A stretch of DNA of 64,000 nt, taken from Alteribacter keqinensis (GTDB taxonomy: Bacteria; Bacillota; Bacilli; Bacillales; Salisediminibacteriaceae). Shown one piece after another: positions 17,308 to 26,839 of this stretch. Every line of letters starts with the position of its first letter. Positions within the stretch are counted from its first letter, which is position 1. The position numbers were made by a program, and so were the translations under genes. The notes below the pieces were generated by a model. It did no database searches, had not been told where the DNA came from, and was given only the letters and a program-made list of their open reading frames with translations. The stretch lies in assembly GCF_003710255.1 (NCBI RefSeq), contig NZ_RHIB01000003.1, positions 496,001 to 560,000 of the forward strand, given 5' to 3'.

Positions 17308-18639
17308 ATGCTCAGTATTATCGGTTTTTTAACCATTCTCACCATTGTTGTGCTGCTGATAGGCGGGAGAATTACCCCGATTATGGGACTTGTCCTTGTT
17401 CCTGTGGGCGGGGCCTTGCTTGCGGGCTTTAACATCGTAGACATTGGCGGTTTCTTTAACGAAGGTATCGATTCGGTTATCAGTGTTGTGATCATGTTTA
17501 TTTTTGCGATTTTATTCTTCGGCATTATGCAGGACACGGGGCTGTTTGACCCGTTAATCAACAAAATGATTGCCCTTACAAAGGGAAGTGTCGTTGCCGT
17601 TGCTGTGGGGACTGTCATTGTCGGTGCCGTTGCCCACCTGGACGGGTCGGGAGCGTCAACCTTCCTCATTACCATTCCGGCACTGCTGCCGCTTTATTTG
17701 AAATTACGGATGAGCCCTTATTTACTTTTACTATTGGTCGGTTTGAGTGCCAGTATTATGAACCTTGTTCCCTGGGCGGGGCCGATCGGCAGAGCCGGTG
17801 CCGTTCTCGGTGTGGATCCGTCTGCGCTTTGGCGTCCGCTGATTCCGGTGCAGATTTCGGCTATGCTGCTGCTGATTGTTTTAGCCGCATTCCTGGGGAT
17901 TCGGGAAAAGCGTCGGATTTCCAGGATGTCAGATGATGAAGTGGCCAAGGCTGATGCTGAGGCAGAGGTTGCTGCCACCAGCGAAACTGCAGAGCCTGCC
18001 GTGGTGGAAAGGGATCCGGCCCTTGCCCGGCCGAAACTGCTGTGGCTGAATTTACTCATTTCTTTAGCAGTAATCACTGTCCTTGTTTGGGACATCCTTC
18101 CATCAGGACTGGTATTCATGCTCGGGCTGAGTATTGCCCTTCCGATCAATTACCCGAAAGTGAATGACCAGATGGAACGGATCAAAACTCACGCACCGAA
18201 TGCGTTAATGATGGCGGCGATCATTCTTGCTGCCGGTTCGTTCCTCGGAATCATGAATGGAACAGGGATGCTTGATTCATTGGCGACAGATCTAGTTATG
18301 ATTTTACCGGCGTTTGTCGTGCCTTATCTGCACGTGATCATGGGTGTGTTCGGCGTACCGTTTGATCTCGTGCTCAGTACGGATGCCTATTACTTTGCCT
18401 TGCTGCCGGTGGTCGAGCAGATTGTGACTTCACATGGTGTTGATTCTATAACGGCGGCGTACACGATGATTATCGGAAACATCATCGGTACGTTCGTCAG
18501 TCCTTTCTCTCCGGCGTTGTGGCTTGCCCTCGGTCTTGCGGGACTGGAGATGGGCAAACATATCCGCTACTCCTTTTTCTGGGTATGGGGTTTCAGCATT
18601 GTTCTTCTCATTGTGGCGTTTTTAATCGGGGTTATTTAA
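17308..18639 (+). CDS. citM: CitMHS-family citrate transporter
   Basis: A 443-residue, 12-helix transporter of the CitMHS family, importing citrate bound to a divalent metal together with protons. Motifs include AHLDGSGASTFLITIPALLPLY and NLVPWAGPIGRAG, typical of the family. The central loop (about 205-235) is rich in Ala and Glu. Which metal accompanies citrate (Mg, as CitM, or Ca, as CitH) cannot be read here. A kinase/regulator pair lies directly upstream. Confidence 0.9.
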   Translation: MLSIIGFLTILTIVVLLIGGRITPIMGLVLVPVGGALLAGFNIVDIGGFFNEGIDSVISVVIMFIFAILFFGIMQDTGLFDPLINKMIALTKGSVVAVAVGTVIVGAVAHLDGSGASTFLITIPALLPLYLKLRMSPYLLLLLVGLSASIMNLVPWAGPIGRAGAVLGVDPSALWRPLIPVQISAMLLLIVLAAFLGIREKRRISRMSDDEVAKADAEAEVAATSETAEPAVVERDPALARPKLLWLNLLISLAVITVLVWDILPSGLVFMLGLSIALPINYPKVNDQMERIKTHAPNALMMAAIILAAGSFLGIMNGTGMLDSLATDLVMILPAFVVPYLHVIMGVFGVPFDLVLSTDAYYFALLPVVEQIVTSHGVDSITAAYTMIIGNIIGTFVSPFSPALWLALGLAGLEMGKHIRYSFFWVWGFSIVLLIVAFLIGVI

Positions 18640-18645
18640 ATTGCA

Positions 18646-18682
18646 GGAGAGCTCTCTTCCTATTGGAAGGGGGTTTTTCTTT
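18646..18682 (+). terminator. Terminator after citM
   Basis: CTCTTCC and GGAAGGGG pair around TATT, followed by TTTTTCTTTT. Confidence 0.6.
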
Positions 18683-18693
18683 TGGGGGCAATT

Positions 18694-18874
18694 GGTGATT
18701 TACGCTCATTTCACTTTCCGCGAGGGGCGCCGGTGAGCCTCCTGGAATTTTTATACCTGCTTCTTTCTCTGCCAGTAACGCTACGCAGATATATGCGTCG
18801 AAGAACTCGCAGTATATTCTTGGTGTAACTGCTCGTTGCTCCCGCAGGAGTGTCGCGCATTCGCTGCAATCAAC
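18694..18874 (-). mobile_element. MITE-like repeat, family 1, inverted long form
   Basis: Reverse-oriented copy of the 14396-14577 element. On the minus strand it begins GTTGATTGCAGCGAATGCG and ends GAGCGTAAATCAC, with the same interior (CGACGCATATATCTGCG, GCCAGTAACGC complement, GGGGCTCACCGGCGCCC-type block). Together the two copies bracket the citrate kinase, regulator and transporter. Confidence 0.7.
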
Positions 18875-18942
18875 GACTTTTAAAACAACAATAATCTTTA
18901 ATGAATTATCTTTTATTTACCATATTACTTTGTGAATGAAGG

Positions 18943-18985
18943 TTGATGCAGCTACGGGGAAAGTAAGGACATTCCGGCTGCATCC
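18943..18985. repeat. Ends-only derivative of MITE family 2
   Basis: TTGATGCAGC at the left and GGACATTCCGGCTGCATC at the right match the two ends of the 6011-6127 element, with almost all of the interior missing. Confidence 0.5.
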
Positions 18986-19037
18986 TGCGTCTTAAGATAT
19001 ATTGATGTAATTGCTTAAATTGTCGGCTAAGGGGGCT

Positions 19038-19112
19038 AAACCGTTAATCGGACTTACCAAACCGTTAATCAGAGGCATAAAGTCGTTAATCCCGCCTCTA
19101 AAGCCGTTAATC
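19038..19112. repeat. 21-bp-phased array A (core CCGTTAATC)
   Basis: Four units with CGTTAATC at 19042, 19063, 19084 and 19105, exactly 21 bp apart. Each is preceded by AAAC, AAAC, AAGT or AAGC, so 11-13 of 21 positions are conserved and the rest is free. It lies in the 639-bp gap between citM and the release-factor-like gene. The same core recurs in array B. Confidence 0.7.
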
Positions 19113-19278
19113 CAATGAACCGGCAATTCCCCCAATTTCCAAATCTACACCATCATCAGGAAAACAACTATCATATCCCTATGTGAACGGGCGTACATAT
19201 AGGGAGACGAAAAGGAAGTTTGAGCGGAGCTTGTAACGGAAACAGACCTACTACAAGCTTTAATAAGGAGGTTCATTT

Positions 19279-20073
19279 ATGGCATTGTCAAAAGAACTTG
19301 AGTCACTGAAAGAATTTCACTGTCCTGAGGGGAAATGTGTCCTGAGCGTTTATCTAAACACAGACCGAGCGAATCAGGATCAGCAAAAAGGCGAGTGGAA
19401 GATCCGCCTGAAAAACGGTCTGAAGAAGCTCGATGAATACTTAGATTCAAGCGGTAACGAGAAGCAGCTGAAAAATTACCGCAAAATTAAAACGAAAGTG
19501 GAAAAAGAAATTACAGGAAACCAGACTAACCTGCAGAAAAGTGTCGTGATTTTCGGCTCGGAAGAAGGAGATCTCTGGTCGGTTCATTACCTGCAGCTGC
19601 CCGTAGAAACAAGCTTTCACTGGGAAAACCAGCCGGTTGTGGACCAGCTCGAAGCGTTGGCGAAACAATATCCTAAGAGCGGAATTGTTCTAACGAATAT
19701 GGACGAAGTTACCATCCTCGATACTGCACTCGGGGAAGTGACCGACACAAGAACGTACACATTTGATCCGGAAACGGAAAACTGGTCATTTAAAGACGGA
19801 ATGGGTGCAACGAACGCAATTCAGTCCGGAGCGAGCCACGTGGATAAATTTCAGCAGAGATTCGAAGAAAACCTGAACCGCTTCTATAAAGATATGGCGA
19901 CCAACATTGAGCAGATGAACCGGGACCGTAAGTGGAATTCCGTCTACCTTGTGGGTGAAACCGAAATGACAAGAACGATGGAGTCCCAGCTCCGCGTGAA
20001 AGTCGGCAAGTCTGTAAACAAAAACTTAAGCAACGCCCGCCCGTCCCAGGTGCTGGCACAGGTGTTTAAATAA
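19279..20073 (+). CDS. VLRF1/baeRF-family eRF1-like protein
   Basis: A 264-residue cytoplasmic protein of the bacterial archaeo-eukaryotic release-factor-like families (closest by memory to baeRF family 10). The N-terminus CVLSVYLNTDR and the late SVYLVGETEMTRTMESQL are typical. The middle is charged and helical. These proteins are predicted to act on stalled ribosomes as peptidyl-tRNA hydrolases, by relation to eRF1/VLRF1; this is family inference. No canonical GGQ is seen. AAGGAGG precedes ATG. Monocistronic. Confidence 0.7.
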   Translation: MALSKELESLKEFHCPEGKCVLSVYLNTDRANQDQQKGEWKIRLKNGLKKLDEYLDSSGNEKQLKNYRKIKTKVEKEITGNQTNLQKSVVIFGSEEGDLWSVHYLQLPVETSFHWENQPVVDQLEALAKQYPKSGIVLTNMDEVTILDTALGEVTDTRTYTFDPETENWSFKDGMGATNAIQSGASHVDKFQQRFEENLNRFYKDMATNIEQMNRDRKWNSVYLVGETEMTRTMESQLRVKVGKSVNKNLSNARPSQVLAQVFK

Positions 20074-20105
20074 CCCCGGCCAAAACGGATTGCGGCCCAA
20101 ATAAA

Positions 20106-20149
20106 AGACTTCTGCAGAAGAACACTCTTCTGCGGAAGTCTATTTTTAT
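20106..20149 (+). terminator. Rho-independent terminator
   Basis: AGACTTCTGCAGAAGA pairs with TTCTGCGGAAGTCT around ACACTC, followed by ATTTTTATT. Confidence 0.85.
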
Positions 20150-20297
20150 TGAGTGAAAAAAGTCACTTCATTCTATAGGTCTATTGCCCATTTCATACAC
20201 GGACTGTAAAATGTAATATGATTCCGAAAATTACAAAAAAGAACAGAAGAATACATAAAACCCTTAAATAAATAAAAAACCTGAAATTTTTTCTTGG

Positions 20298-20314
20298 ATT
20301 TCAGAATGTGAAAT
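20298..20314. promoter_or_regulatory. Palindrome in the anthranilate operon leader
   Basis: ATTTCAgaatgTGAAAT, a 6+5+6 inverted repeat, overlaps a second one (CTGAAAT at 20281, ATTTCAG at 20298). It sits about 130 bp before the first gene. A TATACT at 20344-20349 could be a -10 box. An IclR-type operator would look like this; the binding protein is inferred. Confidence 0.4.
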
Positions 20315-20444
20315 AGTTTAACTTTTTAGAATATTAAATTATCTATACTATGGTTAAATCGCTGGTTGCTGATGATACATAGGACCTCAGCCAGGTCAAA
20401 AGTCACTGCAGGACCAGCAAACCATTTTATGGAGGTGTGTGCAG

Positions 20445-20924
20445 TTGGATGTTCGTGAATTAAGAAACTGCTTCGGCCATTTTGCCACGGGTGTAACCGT
20501 CGTAACCTGGAAAAAAGAAGACCAGTTTCACGGAATTACGGTGAATTCATTTACCTCTGTCTCACTCGATCCGCCTTTGCTCCTTGTTTCAATCGACAAA
20601 AGAGCAAAAGCGTGCAGCATGCTGGAGGATCATCCTTTTACCGTCAACATTTTAGCAGGGGATCAGGAAAGTATAGCATGGCAGTTTGCCGGCCGTCCTC
20701 AGGAAGGCCTGACGATTGACTGGGAAGAAACAGACCACGGCCCGAAAATTAAAGGAGCGCTTGCTACATTTGAATGCCGTCCATGGCAGGGGTATGAAGG
20801 CGGAGATCACATTCTCTACATCGGAGAAGTAACGGACTATACCTACGATGAAGGAACGCCGCTGATGTTTTATAAAGGGCAGTTCCTGAAAGATAAAAGT
20901 GAAGAAAAGAAAATAACCAAATAA
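20445..20924 (+). CDS. Flavin reductase, monooxygenase component
   Basis: A 159-residue HpaC-like flavin reductase. It should use NAD(P)H to reduce FAD for the oxygenase encoded next. It has the flavin-reductase-like core ([41 protein letters not shown]). GGAGGTG lies 7 nt before TTG; the earlier GTG is too close to it, so TTG is taken as the start. It is the first gene of the anthranilate cluster, 14 bp before the oxygenase. Confidence 0.82.
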   Translation: MDVRELRNCFGHFATGVTVVTWKKEDQFHGITVNSFTSVSLDPPLLLVSIDKRAKACSMLEDHPFTVNILAGDQESIAWQFAGRPQEGLTIDWEETDHGPKIKGALATFECRPWQGYEGGDHILYIGEVTDYTYDEGTPLMFYKGQFLKDKSEEKKITK

Positions 20925-20938
20925 ACGGAGGTAAGGCA

Positions 20939-22423
20939 ATGGGAATCAGAACGGGGAACGAGTATATCAATGCCTTAAAATCCCGGCAGCCGGAGATCTG
21001 GCTCGGGGGAGAGAAAGTCACGGATGTGGTGAATCACGATGTGTTCAGACAGCCGGTCAAGGAGATTGCAAAGCTATATGATCTCCAGCACGATCCGGAG
21101 TATCAGGACCGAATTACCCACATCTGCAGCGAAACCGGAGAGCGGGCGAATAACTCTTTTTTACTGCCGAGAACAGCAGAAGACATTAAAGCCCGGAGTG
21201 AAGCCTTTGAGGTTCATGCGAGAGCCACGTTTGGTCTTATGGGGAGAACACCGGACTTTTTAAATACGGTTGTCACCAACATGGCGGGAAATCCATGGTT
21301 TCTGGACAAGTATAATCCTGACTGGTCCAAAAACCTGATCGAGTATTACAACTACATCAAAAAGAACGATTTATTTTTAACCCATGCGATTATCAATCCG
21401 CAAAACGACCGGAGCAAAGCATCCTATGAACAGGAAGATTTGTTTACCCACCTCGGGGTGGTGGAGGAGAAGCCTGACGGGCTCATCGTCCGGGGGGCAA
21501 AAATGCTTGCTACTCTTGCACCGATCACAGATGAAGTGATCATCTATTCTTTCCCTGGATTCCAGCCTGGTGATGAGCGTTATGCCCTTGCGTTTGCTGT
21601 GCCGGTTGACACACCGGGGCTGAAGCTTCTCTGCAGGGAGCAGATGCAGGACGGGACACGATCGGTGTTTGACCATCCCCTTGCCTCACGTTTTGAAGAA
21701 ATGGATGCGGTGCTTGCGTTTGAAGATGTTCTGGTGCCTTGGAACCGGGTGTTTATGTATAACAATGTAGAAGCGGCGAACCTCCTTTACTCGAAAACAG
21801 GAATCAATCAGCAACCAGCCCATCAGTCCGGTGTACGGGGCTATGTAAAGCTCGAGTTTGCTACCGAGGTTGCCTGCAAGCTGGCTGATTCCATCGGGGT
21901 CGATCAATACTTAAACGTTCAGACCGACCTTGGGGAACTCGTTCAAAACGTGGAGACGATCCGTGCCCTCTTGCGTGTTGCCGAGCAGGAATACGAGACG
22001 ATGCCGACAGGGGAAGTAAGACCGGCGGCCGCACCTCTTGAAACGATCCGGGGGATGCTTCCGAAAATGTATCCGAGAGCGATCGAAGTCATGCAGATTA
22101 TTGGTGCGGGGGGCCTTCTCATGTCGCCGACTGCGGCCGATTTTGAAAATCAGGAGCTGAGAAGCCACCTGGATAAATACTACGCCGGACGAGAAGGAGT
22201 ATCGGCAGAAGAAAGAGTTCATCTATTTAAGCTGGCATGGGATTTATGCGGTGAAGCGTTCGGACAGCGTCTTCTTCAATATGAGCGTTACTACACAGGA
22301 GACCCGATCCGTAAGCGGGCGATCTTCTATAACCAGTACAAGAGAAACAAGCAGTTTACGTCAGTGGAGCAGGCATTAGCCGCCTCACCGCCGTTAAAAA
22401 AACAGGTGACCAAAGCAAAATAA
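20939..22423 (+). CDS. HpaB-type FADH2 monooxygenase, probable anthranilate 3-monooxygenase
   Basis: A 494-residue oxygenase of the 4-hydroxyphenylacetate 3-hydroxylase family, which hydroxylates aromatic rings using free FADH2 and O2. Family blocks: [37 protein letters not shown], and a C-terminal [21 protein letters not shown]. The downstream genes degrade 3-hydroxyanthranilate and no homoprotocatechuate genes are present. The best substrate is therefore anthranilate, as in the Geobacillus two-component system; this is inference from context. CGGAGGT 8 nt before ATG. Confidence 0.82.
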   Translation: MGIRTGNEYINALKSRQPEIWLGGEKVTDVVNHDVFRQPVKEIAKLYDLQHDPEYQDRITHICSETGERANNSFLLPRTAEDIKARSEAFEVHARATFGLMGRTPDFLNTVVTNMAGNPWFLDKYNPDWSKNLIEYYNYIKKNDLFLTHAIINPQNDRSKASYEQEDLFTHLGVVEEKPDGLIVRGAKMLATLAPITDEVIIYSFPGFQPGDERYALAFAVPVDTPGLKLLCREQMQDGTRSVFDHPLASRFEEMDAVLAFEDVLVPWNRVFMYNNVEAANLLYSKTGINQQPAHQSGVRGYVKLEFATEVACKLADSIGVDQYLNVQTDLGELVQNVETIRALLRVAEQEYETMPTGEVRPAAAPLETIRGMLPKMYPRAIEVMQIIGAGGLLMSPTAADFENQELRSHLDKYYAGREGVSAEERVHLFKLAWDLCGEAFGQRLLQYERYYTGDPIRKRAIFYNQYKRNKQFTSVEQALAASPPLKKQVTKAK

Positions 22424-22445
22424 GGGGCTTTAAGGGGTGGAGTGC

Positions 22446-23195
22446 ATGATATCGTCGGTACAGAAGATTACGAGGATCCTGGATTGTTTCACCAATGAAA
22501 AACCTGTACTTGGTAATCAGGAAATTGCAGAAATGCTCGAAATGAATGTGAGTACGGTGCATCACCTGGTGAAAACCCTTTGTGCAGAAGGACTGCTCAT
22601 CCAGGACAACAAAAAGAAATACCGCCTTGGATGGAAGCTCCTTGAATGGAGTAATCATGTGATGTATCAGCAGGACATATACAACGAGGCGATTCCTCTT
22701 GTGGAAGGACTGATAAACAAGTATAACGGGACTGTTCACATCGGCATGTTTGATGCGGGGGAAGTCCGGTTTGTCCTGAAAGTAGCGGCCAAGGGATCTG
22801 TAGCGGTACCTACATATGTAGGGGCAAAAAAACCGGCGTACTGTACGAGTACCGGAAAAATACTGTTATCCTTCAATCCTTCGTACATCCAGCCAACGAT
22901 ATCAAAGGGACTGACCCAGAGAGCTGCCAATACGATTACGTGTGTGAAAAAGTTCAGACAGGAATTAAAAGAAATCCGAAAGCAGGGCTATTCAATCAGC
23001 AATAACGAAAACGAGCTCGGCCTGTACGGCATTGCAGCCCCGATCCAGTCCTACACGGGACAGACGGTCGCAGCGCTGAACATGGTCGGTCCGGTCAGCT
23101 ATATGGAAGGACGCCACAGAAACGAGATTATTCAAAGCGTGAAGGGAACAGCACAGTCCATTTCAAAAGAGCTAGGTTACATTAATTCGATTTGA
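22446..23195 (+). CDS. IclR-family transcriptional regulator
   Basis: A 249-residue IclR regulator: winged helix at residues 1-60 (NQEIAEMLEMNVSTVHHLVKTL) and a C-terminal effector-binding domain (TVHIGMFDAGEVRFVLK, STGKILLS, GISNNENELGLYGIAAP-like block). The ATG at 22446 follows GGAG; a GTG nine bases earlier is less well spaced. It sits inside the operon, 22 bp after the oxygenase, and most likely senses an aromatic intermediate and controls the cluster. Activator or repressor cannot be told. Confidence 0.85.
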   Translation: MISSVQKITRILDCFTNEKPVLGNQEIAEMLEMNVSTVHHLVKTLCAEGLLIQDNKKKYRLGWKLLEWSNHVMYQQDIYNEAIPLVEGLINKYNGTVHIGMFDAGEVRFVLKVAAKGSVAVPTYVGAKKPAYCTSTGKILLSFNPSYIQPTISKGLTQRAANTITCVKKFRQELKEIRKQGYSISNNENELGLYGIAAPIQSYTGQTVAALNMVGPVSYMEGRHRNEIIQSVKGTAQSISKELGYINSI

Positions 23196-23206
23196 AAGCG
23201 TTTACA
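23193..23206. promoter_or_regulatory. Perfect cre site overlapping the iclR stop codon
   Basis: TGAAAGCGTTTACA matches TGWAAnCGnTnWCA at every specified position. Its first three bases are the iclR stop codon. It lies 63 bp before the dioxygenase, inside the cluster, suiting CcpA roadblock repression or control of an internal promoter. Confidence 0.75.
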
Positions 23207-23268
23207 AATTTTAAAAATGCGGAGGAGGCCCTTTATCCTCGCCGCCAAAATACCAGGAGGAATGAAAA

Positions 23269-23808
23269 ATGGATTTAAAATCGAGAGCGTTTAATTTAAT
23301 GCAGATGGTCGAGGAAAACAAGCATTTACTCAAGCCGCCGGTGAACAACAAAGTTCTCTGGGAAGACTCTGAATTCATTGCCATGCTTCTTGGCGGTCCG
23401 AACCGCCGCCGGGATTTCCATGTGGACCCGTCTGATGAATTTTTCTATCAGATGAAAGGAGACTGCTACGTGGAGTGCATCAATGACAAAGGGGAGCGTG
23501 AAGTGATTACGGTAAAAGAAGGGGAAGTCTTTATGCTGCCGGCAAACGTCCCTCACTCTCCGCACCGTGTGGCTGATACGTACGGTATCGTCCTTGAAAG
23601 AAAGCGGGGCGAAGGTGAATTGGAGGACTTCGTATGGTTTTGCGATAACTGTGATCACCTTATGCATAAAGCGACCGTTCAGCTCACCAACATTGAAACC
23701 CAGGTAAAAGGGGCAATCGAAGAATTTAACGGAAGCAAGGAGCTTCGTACGTGTGATAACTGCGGACATGTAATGCCGGAAGAAGTGGAAGTGTGGAAAT
23801 GCGAATAG
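23269..23808 (+). CDS. nbaC: 3-hydroxyanthranilate 3,4-dioxygenase
   Basis: A 179-residue cupin dioxygenase that opens the ring of 3-hydroxyanthranilate to give 2-amino-3-carboxymuconate semialdehyde. Iron ligands H51, E57 (FHVDPSDEFF) and H95 (VPHSPHR) are intact. Two CxxC pairs (C125/C128 in FCDNC, C162/C165 in TCDNC) form the rubredoxin-like second metal site of bacterial enzymes. CAGGAGG lies 5 nt before ATG. Its end overlaps the next gene. Confidence 0.95.
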   Translation: MDLKSRAFNLMQMVEENKHLLKPPVNNKVLWEDSEFIAMLLGGPNRRRDFHVDPSDEFFYQMKGDCYVECINDKGEREVITVKEGEVFMLPANVPHSPHRVADTYGIVLERKRGEGELEDFVWFCDNCDHLMHKATVQLTNIETQVKGAIEEFNGSKELRTCDNCGHVMPEEVEVWKCE

Positions 23809-24809
23809 ATGCCCATACCCACGTCATGCCTCCTGACATGCCGGACTTTCAGGCTAAATACGGACAGGAGCGCTGGCCGGTGGTCGTTAAAACGAGTGAA
23901 ACGGAAGCAGACATTATGGTGGCGGGAAAGCTGTTCAGAAAAGTAACAGAACAGGTCTGGTCACCAGGAAAAATCGTAGAAGACATGGACCAAGAAGGGA
24001 TCGACATGCAGGTCGTGTCACCGATTCCTGTGACCTTTTCATACTGGGCGCCTCTTGAACAGGCCCTTGAAATGATTCAGCTTCAAAATGACTTTATTGC
24101 GGGGATGGTAAAGGAACGTCCGGACCGGTTTATCGGACTTGGCACTGTTCCAATGCAGGATGTGGAGGCAGCGATTAAAGAGATGGACCGCTGTGTTCAT
24201 GAGCTGGGCCTTTCCGGCATCGAAATCGGAACCAATGTGAACGGTGAGAACCTCGATTCTCCTGAACTGCTGCCCTTTTTCCAAAAAGCTGAGGAATGGG
24301 ACGTTCTGGTGTTTATCCACCCGTGGGAAACGCTGGCCAAAGACCGTACTCCGCGCCATAATTTTATGTACACCGTCGGAATGCCGAGTGAGACTGCCCT
24401 TGCTGCTGCCAGCCTTATCTGGGGCGGTGTGATTGAGAAATGCCCCGATCTGAAAGTGTGGTTTGCCCACGGAGCAGGATCTTTTCCATACATCCTGCCG
24501 CGGCTCGATCAGGGGTGGAATGTCTGGCCGGATCTGAGAGTAACCGAGCATCCGCCGAGTCATTACATGAAGAACTTTTATTTTGATGCCCTAACGTACG
24601 ATGAGCAGAACACGGAATACCTGATTGAAAAGTTCGGCGTAGACAAGCTTGTTATGGGATCTGACTATCCGTTCCTGTTAAAAGAATCACCGCCGGGTAA
24701 AACGATCAGCCAGATGAAGAGCCTGTCTCATGAAGACCGGGCGAAACTTATGGGAGAAACAGCGGCAAGTCTCCTTAAAGTGAAAGAGAGGCAGACCGAA
24801 AATGGTTAA
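23799..24809 (+). CDS. nbaD: 2-amino-3-carboxymuconate-6-semialdehyde decarboxylase (ACMSD)
   Basis: A 336-residue amidohydrolase-fold decarboxylase acting on the dioxygenase product, giving 2-aminomuconate semialdehyde and keeping it from closing to quinolinate. Metal ligands: HxH at residues 6 and 8 (RIDAHTHV), the His in FIHPWE, the catalytic His in WFAHGAGSFP and the Asp in MGSDYPF. ATG is taken as start; a GTG two codons earlier is in frame. It overlaps the dioxygenase stop by 10 bp. Confidence 0.92.
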   Translation: MRIDAHTHVMPPDMPDFQAKYGQERWPVVVKTSETEADIMVAGKLFRKVTEQVWSPGKIVEDMDQEGIDMQVVSPIPVTFSYWAPLEQALEMIQLQNDFIAGMVKERPDRFIGLGTVPMQDVEAAIKEMDRCVHELGLSGIEIGTNVNGENLDSPELLPFFQKAEEWDVLVFIHPWETLAKDRTPRHNFMYTVGMPSETALAAASLIWGGVIEKCPDLKVWFAHGAGSFPYILPRLDQGWNVWPDLRVTEHPPSHYMKNFYFDALTYDEQNTEYLIEKFGVDKLVMGSDYPFLLKESPPGKTISQMKSLSHEDRAKLMGETAASLLKVKERQTENG

Positions 24810-25263
24810 TCAGACCCTCACACCGGAAGAGAAAATTGAAAATCTCGGACTGAAGCTAAAGCCTGTGCGGAAACCTGCCGGTAACTATGTTGGCTATGTG
24901 AGAACAGGAAACCTGATATATACATCAGGACAGGGAGTCGATGAATACCACGGAAAACTCGGCCGTGACCTGGATGTGGAAGAAGGATACCTTGCTTCAA
25001 GACAGTCCATGCTTAACCTCCTCAGTGTGATCAAACACGAGGTGGGCGAACTGAGTAAGGTGAAGCGGATCGTTAAACTCCTTGGTTTTGTAAACAGCAC
25101 GGAGATGTTTACGGATCAGCCCAAAGTCATGAACGGAGCGTCTGACTTACTCGTTGAGGTTTTCGGAGAAAAAGGAAAACATGCAAGATCAGCCGTGGGC
25201 ATGGCCCAGCTCCCGAACAACACCGCAATTGAAATTGAGCTCGTTGTTGAAGTTGAGGAGTAG
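24802..25263 (+). CDS. RidA-family 2-aminomuconate deaminase
   Basis: A 153-residue member of the RidA/YjgF fold. In this pathway the family member hydrolyses 2-aminomuconate to 4-oxalocrotonate and ammonia (NbaF/AmnD role). Seen: GNLIYTSGQGV, the KVMNGASDLLVEVFGEKGKHARSAVG-type trimer region and the terminal AIEIELVVEV. Overlaps the decarboxylase by 8 bp, indicating coupled translation. Generic RidA imine deaminase is the alternative, but the position favours the pathway enzyme. Confidence 0.85.
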   Translation: MVNQTLTPEEKIENLGLKLKPVRKPAGNYVGYVRTGNLIYTSGQGVDEYHGKLGRDLDVEEGYLASRQSMLNLLSVIKHEVGELSKVKRIVKLLGFVNSTEMFTDQPKVMNGASDLLVEVFGEKGKHARSAVGMAQLPNNTAIEIELVVEVEE

Positions 25264-25337
25264 AGTCCTGTTGTGCCGGTCTTCACAGACCGGCACAAAT
25301 CGGGCTGCATCAAACCAGATTGAAAGGACGAACCGGT

Positions 25338-26819
25338 ATGCAATCAAAAGTGATGGAGCACGAAGCGTTAAAAAAATATAAGCCTGTCGATTGCCGGCAT
25401 TTTATCGATGGCGCTTTCATCGATTCAGAAAAAAAGGTCAATAACATCAATCCTGCCACTGAAGATGTGATCGGGACCATTGCCATTGGCGGGGAACAGG
25501 AAGTAGACAGAGCTGTTCAGGCAGCCAAACGGGCCTTAACAGGTCCATGGAAGTCCCTGTCCTCCTTTGAGCGTTCCTCCATTCTCAGAAGAATCGGAGA
25601 CGAGATTTTAAAACGAAAAGAAGAACTGGCCTTCCTGGAAGCCACGGATACAGGAAAGCCCTATGCTCTTGCTCTCGAGATGGATATTACAAGGGCAGCA
25701 CATAACTTTTACTTTTTCGCAGACTACCTCACTTCCATGGGGACTGAAGCCTACCAGCAGGATGAAAAAGCGCTTCACTACGCGATCAGGCGTCCTGTCG
25801 GTGTTGTAGGAATGATCAATCCGTGGAATCTGCCTCTGCTCCTTCTCACTTGGAAACTGGCTCCTTGCCTTGCTGCCGGGAGTACAGCAGTGATGAAGCC
25901 GTCGGAGTGGACACCGATGACAGCAACGGTACTTGCTGAAATCTGCAAAGATGCAGGGGTTCCGGACGGTGTTGTAAACCTTGTCCACGGATTCGGTGCC
26001 GATTCAGCGGGAGAGGCCATTACAAAGCATCCGGAAGTGGATGCCGTTACCTTTACAGGAGATACAAAAACAGGAACGGCGATTATGCAGTCGGCAGCGC
26101 CGTCATTAAAAAAGGTCTCCTTTGAGCTTGGGGGAAAAAATCCAAACATCATCTTCGCAGACTCTGATCTGGATGAAGTGATCGAGACTACGCTTAAATC
26201 AAGCTTTCTCAATCAGGGGCAGGTATGCCTCGCGGGGTCACGGATCTATGTAGAAAGCACCGTCTATGACGAATTCATGGAAAAGTTTACGGCACGGACT
26301 AAGGAGCTGAAAGTCGGTGATCCGTTTGATGAAAAAGTGAATGTGGGGTCCCTTGTGAGCCGGGAGCATTACGAACACGTTCTTCGTTACATCGATCTGG
26401 CGAAAGAAGAAGGGGGTATGGTCGTAACCGGTGGAACAAACCGTCCCGATTCTTTGGACAAAGGCTGTTTTGTCCGACCAACAATTATTACCGGTCTCGG
26501 CCAGTCGGCCCGTTGTGTACAGGAAGAGATTTTTGGTCCGGTTGTGACAGTCATGCCTTTTGACACAGAAGAAGCAGTGATCGGTTACGCCAATGACACG
26601 AAGTACGGCCTTGGTACTTCCATCTGGACCAATGATCTCAGACGTGCCCACCGTGTGGCACACCGGATTGAAGCAGGGATCATCTGGGTGAACACGTGGT
26701 ACCTGCGGGATCTCCGTACGCCGTTTGGAGGTATGAAAGAGAGCGGTGTAGGTCGCGAGGGCGGTGCTCACAGCTTTGATTTTTACAGTGAACTGTCCAA
26801 TGTCACGATTAAGTTATAA
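25338..26819 (+). CDS. 2-aminomuconate semialdehyde dehydrogenase
   Basis: A 493-residue NAD-dependent aldehyde dehydrogenase. Catalytic Cys in NQGQVCLAGSR, general-base Glu in SFELGGKNPN, cofactor fold TFTGDTKTG, and the EEIFGPVVTVMPF block. By position it oxidises 2-aminomuconate semialdehyde to 2-aminomuconate (NbaE/AmnC role). AAAGGA precedes ATG; an in-frame TTG six codons earlier is poorer. A 74-bp gap with a small GCCGGTCT...AGACCGGC hairpin separates it from the deaminase gene. Confidence 0.9.
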   Translation: MQSKVMEHEALKKYKPVDCRHFIDGAFIDSEKKVNNINPATEDVIGTIAIGGEQEVDRAVQAAKRALTGPWKSLSSFERSSILRRIGDEILKRKEELAFLEATDTGKPYALALEMDITRAAHNFYFFADYLTSMGTEAYQQDEKALHYAIRRPVGVVGMINPWNLPLLLLTWKLAPCLAAGSTAVMKPSEWTPMTATVLAEICKDAGVPDGVVNLVHGFGADSAGEAITKHPEVDAVTFTGDTKTGTAIMQSAAPSLKKVSFELGGKNPNIIFADSDLDEVIETTLKSSFLNQGQVCLAGSRIYVESTVYDEFMEKFTARTKELKVGDPFDEKVNVGSLVSREHYEHVLRYIDLAKEEGGMVVTGGTNRPDSLDKGCFVRPTIITGLGQSARCVQEEIFGPVVTVMPFDTEEAVIGYANDTKYGLGTSIWTNDLRRAHRVAHRIEAGIIWVNTWYLRDLRTPFGGMKESGVGREGGAHSFDFYSELSNVTIKL

Positions 26820-26839
26820 AGAGATGAGGTGACTCACCT

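Noticed and set aside
20445-22423. 4-hydroxyphenylacetate degradation (hpaBC)
   Set aside because: The oxygenase family fits, but no homoprotocatechuate dioxygenase or later hpa genes follow; the downstream enzymes are specific for 3-hydroxyanthranilate.
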